11,650 bases of DNA from Variovorax sp. GTDB lineage: Bacteria; Pseudomonadota; Gammaproteobacteria; Burkholderiales; Burkholderiaceae_C. How positions within the stretch are numbered: position 1 is the stretch's first letter; the number at the start of each line of letters is the position of its first letter. The position numbers were made by a program, and so were the translations under genes. The notes under the pieces are model-generated. The model did not search any database. It saw only the letters and a program-made list of their open reading frames with translations, and had not been told where the DNA came from. The stretch lies in NCBI GenBank assembly GCA_028292145.1, contig JAQGMX010000133.1:1-11650 (forward strand), written 5' to 3'. Positions 7,712 through 11,650 of this stretch are shown piece after piece.

Positions 7712-8559
7712 ATTCGACGTCGTTGCTGGCTGCGGCTCGCACCTTCCTGTTCGTGCCTGCGGACAGGCCGGAACGTTATGCGAAAGCACTGGCGAGCGGC
7801 GCGGATGTCGTCATCTTCGATCTGGAAGACGCGGTTGCGCCGGCCGCACGACCGGCCGCACGCGCCGCGTTGCTCGCAGCCTGGCCGGAGTGGCCGTTGG
7901 CGGCGCGCGGCCGCACGGTGGTTCGCATCAATGCCGAAGGAACACCGTCCCATGCCGACGATGTGGCGCTGGTACGCACGCTCGCGGCGGACAGTCTTGG
8001 CGGCGTCATGCTGGCCAAGGCCGAGCGGGCGCAACCGCTGGTTGCGCTCGGCGACGCATGCCCCGACGCAGCTTTGCTCGCGCTGATCGAAAGCGGTGCC
8101 GGACTCGATGCGCTCGACGCCATCGCCCAGGCGCCGAACGTCGTGCGGCTCGCGCTCGGCCATATCGATCTGCAGGTCGACCTGGGCATCTCCTGCGGTC
8201 CGGACGAAGCCGAAGTCGCGCCGGCGCGCTGGGCCATGGTCCGCGCCAGCCGCCGTGCCGGTCTGGCTGCACCGGTCGACGGCGTGACGACGGAAACACG
8301 CGACATGGCAATCGTCGAATCGGCGGCGGTAAAGAGCCTGAGATACGGCTTCGGCGCCAAGCTTTGCATTCATCCTGCACAGGTGGCGGCGGTGCACGCG
8401 GCATTCATGCCCGACGCCGACGCGCTGGCGCTTGCGCGTCGCGTCGTGCAAGCTGCCGAGGCCAGCGGCGGTGGCAGCTGCGCCGTCGACGGCCGCATGG
8501 TCGATGCGCCGGTCATCGCGATGGCGCGACGGACCCTGGCACGGGCCGCTGCCACCTGA
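7708..8559 (+). CDS. ccl: HpcH/CitE-like lyase, probable citramalyl-CoA lyase
   Basis: This 283-residue protein is a TIM-barrel lyase of the CitE/HpcH family, predicted to split citramalyl-CoA into acetyl-CoA and pyruvate. Visible motifs are RTFLFVPADRPERYAKAL at the N-terminus, VVIFDLEDAV (D38, E40, D41), the CoA/substrate-binding Arg in VRINAEG (R73), the metal ligands E128 in LIESGAG and D154 in LGHIDLQVDLG, and GFGAKLCIHPAQV (residues 214-226). Length agrees with single-domain CitE-like lyases rather than longer malyl-CoA lyases. The start at 7708 was chosen because the following residues begin the family alignment and the ATGA overlap with the PrpD stop fits the operon; upstream in-frame codons lie inside the PrpD gene. 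It is the last enzyme gene before a 43-base gap to the second Bug gene. Malyl-CoA or 3-methylmalyl-CoA cleavage is an alternative activity. Confidence 0.86.
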   Translation: MNSTSLLAAARTFLFVPADRPERYAKALASGADVVIFDLEDAVAPAARPAARAALLAAWPEWPLAARGRTVVRINAEGTPSHADDVALVRTLAADSLGGVMLAKAERAQPLVALGDACPDAALLALIESGAGLDALDAIAQAPNVVRLALGHIDLQVDLGISCGPDEAEVAPARWAMVRASRRAGLAAPVDGVTTETRDMAIVESAAVKSLRYGFGAKLCIHPAQVAAVHAAFMPDADALALARRVVQAAEASGGGSCAVDGRMVDAPVIAMARRTLARAAAT

Positions 8560-8602
8560 TTTTTCGAGACGACTCAAACAATCCCTGAAACCCGGAGACA
8601 TC

Positions 8603-9604
8603 ATGAAAAAAAGCAAATCGATCCAGCGCATCCTGACCGCATCGCTCGGCCTCACGGTCGGTCTTTTCACTCACGCGAGCAGCTGGGCGCAAGCCGCCTG
8701 GCCCGACAAGCCGATCGTCATGGTCGTCCCGTACTCGGCCGGCGGCCCGACCGACGTGGTCGCGCGCATGCTGGCAGTGCCGATGGGCAAATCGCTCGGC
8801 CAGACGGTGATCGTCGAGAACACGGTCGGCGCTGGCGGCACCATCGCACCGGCGCGGGTCGCGCGCGCGGCGCCGAACGGCTACACCATCCTGATCCACC
8901 ACATGGGCATGGCGACCGCGCCTGCGCTGTACAAGAAACTGTCCTTCGATCCGCTGAAAGATTTCGAGTACATCGGCCAGGTCATCGACGTGCCGATGAC
9001 GCTGCTGTCGCGCAAGGACTTTCCGGCCAACAATTTTCAGGAACTGCTTACCTACGTGAAGGCCAACAAGGACAAGGTGTCGCTGGCCAATGCCGGCACC
9101 GGCGCCGTGTCGCAGCTGTGCGGCCTGCTGTTCGCCAACCAGGTCGGCGTCAATCTGACCACCGTGCCATACAAGGGCGCCGGCCCGGCGCTGAACGACC
9201 TGATGGGCGGGCAGGTCGACCTGCTGTGCGATCAGACCACGCAGACAGCGCCGGTCATCAAGGACGGTACCCGCGTGAAGGTGTTCGGCGTGACCACGCC
9301 GAAGCGGCTGGCCAGCATGCCGAACATTCCGACGCTCGATGAGCAGGGATTGAAGGGCTTCGACGTGAAGGTCTGGCACGGCGTGTATGCGCCGAAGGGC
9401 ACGCCGGCCGATGTGCTGGCCAAGCTCAACGTCGCGTTGCGTGCCGCGCTGCAGGACGATGCGGTGAAGGTGCGCATCGCTGAACTCAGCTCCGAGATCG
9501 TGCCGATGGAAAAGGTCACACCGGAGTCGCTGCGTGCGCACCTCACCGCGGAAACCGCGAAATGGGGGAAGGTGATCAAGGCGGCAGGTGTGGAAGCCGA
9601 CTGA
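8603..9604 (+). CDS. Bug/TctC-family periplasmic substrate-binding protein (second copy)
   Basis: This is a 333-residue exported binding protein of the same family as the product of 2025-3014 but clearly diverged from it. MKKSKSIQR followed by a hydrophobic stretch and SSWAQA gives a Sec signal peptide cut near residue 31. Ligand-loop and core motifs are VVPYSAGGPTDVVAR, VENTVGAGGTIAPARVA, ANAGTGAVSQL and TVPYKGAGPALNDLMGGQVD. The start has GGAG at 8594-8597, five bases ahead. It follows the lyase by 43 bases on the same strand with no obvious terminator between, so it probably belongs to the same transcript or has its own weak promoter. Two different binding proteins at the two ends of one catabolic cluster suggest two ligands or two affinities. 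No TctA/TctB membrane genes are present here. Its last codons seem to have seeded the tandem repeats that follow. Confidence 0.9.
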   Translation: MKKSKSIQRILTASLGLTVGLFTHASSWAQAAWPDKPIVMVVPYSAGGPTDVVARMLAVPMGKSLGQTVIVENTVGAGGTIAPARVARAAPNGYTILIHHMGMATAPALYKKLSFDPLKDFEYIGQVIDVPMTLLSRKDFPANNFQELLTYVKANKDKVSLANAGTGAVSQLCGLLFANQVGVNLTTVPYKGAGPALNDLMGGQVDLLCDQTTQTAPVIKDGTRVKVFGVTTPKRLASMPNIPTLDEQGLKGFDVKVWHGVYAPKGTPADVLAKLNVALRAALQDDAVKVRIAELSSEIVPMEKVTPESLRAHLTAETAKWGKVIKAAGVEAD

Positions 9605-9654
9605 ACACGCCGACGGAACACGCCGACGGAACACGCCGACGGAACACGCCGACT
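9603..9654 (+). repeat. Four tandem copies of a 13-bp repeat
   Basis: The unit GAACACGCCGACG occurs at 9603-9615, 9616-9628 and 9629-9641, and as GAACACGCCGACT at 9642-9654, without spacers. The first copy overlaps the TGA stop of the second Bug gene. GCCGACTGAA occurs at both edges of the array (9596-9605 and 9648-9657), 52 bases (four units) apart, so the array looks like repeated duplication of the gene's last codons. Copies are identical apart from the final base, which suggests recent or ongoing slippage. Confidence 0.9.
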
Positions 9655-9655
9655 G

Positions 9656-9687
9656 AAACACTTTTCTCCCTGGGGACTCAGTGTTTT
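9656..9687 (+). terminator. Possible weak terminator hairpin after the second Bug gene
   Basis: AAACACT (9656-9662) and AGTGTTT (9680-9686) form a perfect 7-bp stem, with a further short TCC/GGA pairing inside the loop, ending in TTTTCC. The stem is AT-rich and the T-run is short and partly in the stem, so termination would be weak. Its place between the cluster and phaB makes it the only candidate for the end of the long transcript. Confidence 0.35.
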
Positions 9688-9765
9688 CCTAGGCCAGAGT
9701 GCGTGAGAAACTTGGCTACAGTGCCTGTGTCAGTTGAGGCATCGCACACATATCAAGGAAAACTC

Positions 9766-10503
9766 ATGAGCAAAAAAGTCGCGTATGTCACCGGCGGGAT
9801 GGGCGGCATCGGAACCGCCATCTGCCAGCGCCTCCACAAGGATGGCTTCACCGTGATCGCAGGCTGCGGTCCGACCCGCGATTTTTCGAAATGGCTGGCG
9901 GAACAGAAGGCCCAGGGCTACGAATTCCATGCGTCGGTCGGCAATGTCGGCGACTGGAATTCGACCGTCGAGGCGTTCAACGTCTCGAAGGCCGAGCACG
10001 GCAGCATCGACGTGCTTGTCAACAACGCCGGCATTACGCGGGATCGCATGTTCCTGAAGATGTCGCCGGAAGACTGGAGCGCAGTCATCGAAACCAACCT
10101 GAACAGCATGTTCAACGTCACCAAGCAGGTGGTCGGCGACATGGTGGAAAAAGGATGGGGCCGCATCATCAACATCAGTTCCGTCAACGGCGCCAAGGGC
10201 CAGGCCGGCCAGACCAACTATTCGGCTGCCAAGGCCGGCATGCACGGCTTCACGATGGCGCTGGCGCAGGAACTGGCCAACAAGGGCGTGACGGTCAACA
10301 CCGTCAGCCCCGGCTACATCGGCACCGACATGGTGAATGCGATCCGCCAGGAAGTGCTCGACAAGATCATCGGCACGATCCCGGTGAAGCGCCTGGGCAA
10401 GCCGAGCGAGATCGCATCGATCATCGCCTGGCTCGCGACCGACGAAGGCGGCTATTCGACCGGCGCCGATTTCTCCGTCAACGGCGGCTTGCACATGCAC
10501 TGA
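9766..10503 (+). CDS. phaB: Acetoacetyl-CoA reductase (NADPH-dependent SDR)
   Basis: This 245-residue short-chain dehydrogenase reduces acetoacetyl-CoA to (R)-3-hydroxybutyryl-CoA, the monomer for polyhydroxybutyrate. The N-terminal Rossmann motif is VTGGMGGIGTAIC (the TGxxxGxG cofactor loop), followed by AGCGP, then NNAGITRD. The catalytic set is S139 in NISSVNG, Y152 and K156 in YSAAK, with N110 in TNLNSMFNV. The pattern GMGGIGTAICQRL, the SPGYIGTDMV region and the GGLHMH C-terminus closely follow PhaB of Cupriavidus as I remember it, and length fits. The start at 9766 is preceded by AAGGA at 9755-9759 and begins MSKKVAYVTGG as expected. It is separated from the Bug gene by 161 bases holding the repeats and a weak hairpin, and ends at a strong terminator, so it is probably its own transcription unit. 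No phaC is visible in the window. Confidence 0.95.
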   Translation: MSKKVAYVTGGMGGIGTAICQRLHKDGFTVIAGCGPTRDFSKWLAEQKAQGYEFHASVGNVGDWNSTVEAFNVSKAEHGSIDVLVNNAGITRDRMFLKMSPEDWSAVIETNLNSMFNVTKQVVGDMVEKGWGRIINISSVNGAKGQAGQTNYSAAKAGMHGFTMALAQELANKGVTVNTVSPGYIGTDMVNAIRQEVLDKIIGTIPVKRLGKPSEIASIIAWLATDEGGYSTGADFSVNGGLHMH

Positions 10504-10527
10504 GCGGCGCCAGAAGCTCGCTACCAG

Positions 10528-10549
10528 AACCCGCTTCGGCGGGTTTTTT
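10528..10549 (+). terminator. Rho-independent terminator of phaB
   Basis: AACCCGC (10528-10534) pairs perfectly with GCGGGTT (10539-10545) around a stable TTCG tetraloop, and the stem runs into six T residues (10544-10549). It starts 25 bases after the phaB stop, which makes it a clear intrinsic terminator for that gene. Confidence 0.93.
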
Positions 10550-10550
10550 A

Positions 10551-10578
10551 TTGTGCGCGCGACATGAGTTGATACATT
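10551..10578 (+). promoter_or_regulatory. Weak candidate promoter for the antiporter gene
   Basis: TTGTGC (10551-10556) and TACATT (10573-10578) are separated by 16 bases and partly match sigma-70 -35 and -10 boxes (three and four of six). They lie between the phaB terminator and the next start codon, where a promoter is needed. The match is weak and the -10 is only 7 bases from the ATG, which would leave almost no leader. Confidence 0.2.
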
Positions 10579-10585
10579 GGCGACG

Positions 10586-11650
10586 ATGCCCCATAGCGTT
10601 TCACTCATCAACACCATCGCCGCGGGGCTCGGGCTGGCGCTCGTGTTCGGCTTTCTCGCCGTCAAGGTTCGTCTGCCGGCGCTGGTGGGCTACCTGCTCG
10701 CCGGCGTGATCCTCGGACCGTTCACACCCGGTTTCGTCGCCGATGCGGGCATTGCAGCGCAGCTGGCGGAGATCGGCGTGATGCTGCTGATGTTCGGCGT
10801 CGGGCTGCATTTTTCGCTCGACGACCTGCTGGCGGTCCGCAAGATCGCCGTGCCGGGTGCGCTGGTGCAGATCGGTGTGGCCACGCTGCTTGGCGGTGCG
10901 CTCGCGACCTGGTGGGGATGGCATCTGGGCGCGGCGCTGGTGTTCGGGCTGGCGCTGTCGGTGGCGAGCACGGTGGTGCTGCTGCGCGCGCTGGAAAGCC
11001 TGGGGCTGATGGACACCTACACCGGCCGCATCGCGATCGGATGGCTGATCGTCGAAGACCTGGCGATGGTGCTCGTGCTGGTGTTGCTGCCGCCATTGGC
11101 CGGCGTGCTGGGCGGCCAGCCCGACGGTGCCGATTCCGGCGCCATCTGGCAGACGCTGGGGCTCACGCTGCTGCAGGTCGGCGGCTTCATCGTCCTGATG
11201 CTCGTGGTCGGTCGGCGCGTGTTCCCGTGGATTCTCTGGCAGGTCACGCGCACCGGATCGCGCGAACTGTTCACGCTGTGTGTCGTGGCAGCGGCGGTCA
11301 GCATCGCATTCGCTTCGGCGGCACTGTTCGGCGTTTCATTTGCGCTCGGTGCGTTCTTTGCCGGCATGGTGATGCGCGAGTCGGAATTCAGCCATCGTGC
11401 GGCGCAGGAGTCGCTGCCGCTGCGCGACGCGTTCGCGGTTCTGTTCTTCGTCTCGGTCGGCATGTTGTTCAACCCGGCTGTGTTGATCGAGCGACCGTTG
11501 CAAGTGATGGCGGTGGTGCTGGTGATCGTCGTGGGCAAGTCGATCGCGGCCTGCGCGCTGGTGCTGGCGTTCCGCTATCCGTTGAGCATTGCACTCACCG
11601 TCAGCGCCAGCCTGGCCCAGATCGGCGAGTTTTCTTTCATCCTGATCGGG
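10586..11650 (+). CDS. ybaL: YbaL/KefB-type cation:proton antiporter (CPA2), 3' end missing
   Basis: The frame stays open for 355 codons to the window edge, so only the membrane part is seen. It is an inner-membrane monovalent cation/proton antiporter of the CPA2 family, strongly resembling E. coli YbaL as I recall it. Landmarks are LVGYLLAGVILGPFTPGFVA, LAEIGVMLLMFGVGLHFSL, ASTVVLLRALE, IGWLIVEDLAMVL (the conserved acidic ion-binding region), TGSRELFTL, GVSFALGAFFAGMV and LPLRDAFAVLFFVSVGML, ending in SLAQIGEFSFILIG. Many hydrophobic segments follow one another as expected. The full family carries a C-terminal TrkA-N/RCK domain, which would lie beyond the window. No clear Shine-Dalgarno precedes the ATG at 10586; it was chosen because the family alignment begins right after it. 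It follows the phaB terminator and is probably separately transcribed, with no evident link to the dicarboxylate cluster. Confidence 0.92.
   Translation, partial: MPHSVSLINTIAAGLGLALVFGFLAVKVRLPALVGYLLAGVILGPFTPGFVADAGIAAQLAEIGVMLLMFGVGLHFSLDDLLAVRKIAVPGALVQIGVATLLGGALATWWGWHLGAALVFGLALSVASTVVLLRALESLGLMDTYTGRIAIGWLIVEDLAMVLVLVLLPPLAGVLGGQPDGADSGAIWQTLGLTLLQVGGFIVLMLVVGRRVFPWILWQVTRTGSRELFTLCVVAAAVSIAFASAALFGVSFALGAFFAGMVMRESEFSHRAAQESLPLRDAFAVLFFVSVGMLFNPAVLIERPLQVMAVVLVIVVGKSIAACALVLAFRYPLSIALTVSASLAQIGEFSFILIG

Noticed and set aside
7402..8670. A 422-codon open frame on the minus strand across the PrpD/lyase junction
   Set aside because: It spans two well-supported plus-strand genes and the gap after them, and its translation resembles no family I know.
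9711..9727. A possible sigma-54 promoter (CTTGGCTACAGTGCCTG) ahead of phaB
   Set aside because: The GG and GC elements are not at the required spacing: TG, not GC, stands 10 bases after the GG.
9605..9765. A possible CRISPR-like array because of the direct repeats
   Set aside because: The repeats are contiguous 13-mers with no spacers and no cas genes nearby, so this is a simple tandem repeat.

Overview
The window is GC-rich, tightly packed DNA, very probably from a betaproteobacterium of the Burkholderiales/Rhodocyclales type. The clues are PhaA- and PhaB-type proteins that closely resemble those of Cupriavidus as I remember them, two tripartite-tricarboxylate-type periplasmic binding proteins (the 'Bug' family, greatly expanded in that group), and almost no non-coding sequence. 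No genus can be named from the sequence alone. There is no rRNA, tRNA, CRISPR array or insertion sequence that I can see, and no gene-free stretch longer than about 160 bases.

Layout. Bases 1-987 are the 3' part of an acetyl-CoA acetyltransferase (phaA type, cut by the window edge). It converges with a LysR-type regulator (1007-1918, minus). A 106-base divergent control region follows, holding a perfect interrupted dyad TTCGG-N5-CCGAA that fits a LysR T-N11-A operator. From 2025 to 9604 runs a same-strand set of seven genes: Bug binding protein, hotdog-fold (MaoC/HTD2-like) acyl-CoA hydratase, acyl-CoA dehydrogenase, class III CoA-transferase, MmgE/PrpD protein, CitE-like lyase, and a second Bug binding protein. 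The enzyme genes overlap or lie within 18 bases of each other, so they look like one operon. After it come four copies of a 13-bp tandem repeat, then phaB (acetoacetyl-CoA reductase), a strong Rho-independent terminator, and the first 355 codons of a YbaL-type cation:proton antiporter that runs off the end.

Function. The combination CoA-transferase + hotdog hydratase + CitE-like lyase, with LysR, acyl-CoA dehydrogenase and PrpD partners, matches from memory the itaconate-degradation locus of Pseudomonas aeruginosa (ict, ich, ccl and neighbours; rip genes in Yersinia). Predicted route: itaconate is taken up with the help of the Bug proteins, activated to itaconyl-CoA, hydrated to citramalyl-CoA, and split to acetyl-CoA and pyruvate. 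The dehydrogenase and PrpD protein would extend the range to related branched dicarboxylates. Here the cluster is bracketed by phaA- and phaB-type genes, so its acetyl-CoA product could feed polyhydroxyalkanoate synthesis. The substrate assignment is inference from gene content; mesaconate or another branched C5 dicarboxylate remains possible.

Points that stand out: the candidate LysR operator, a dehydrogenase with Gln where the usual catalytic Glu sits, a PrpD protein that keeps only part of the cis-aconitate decarboxylase active site, two binding proteins with no membrane partners nearby, and the tandem array that appears to have grown from the 3' end of the second binding-protein gene.
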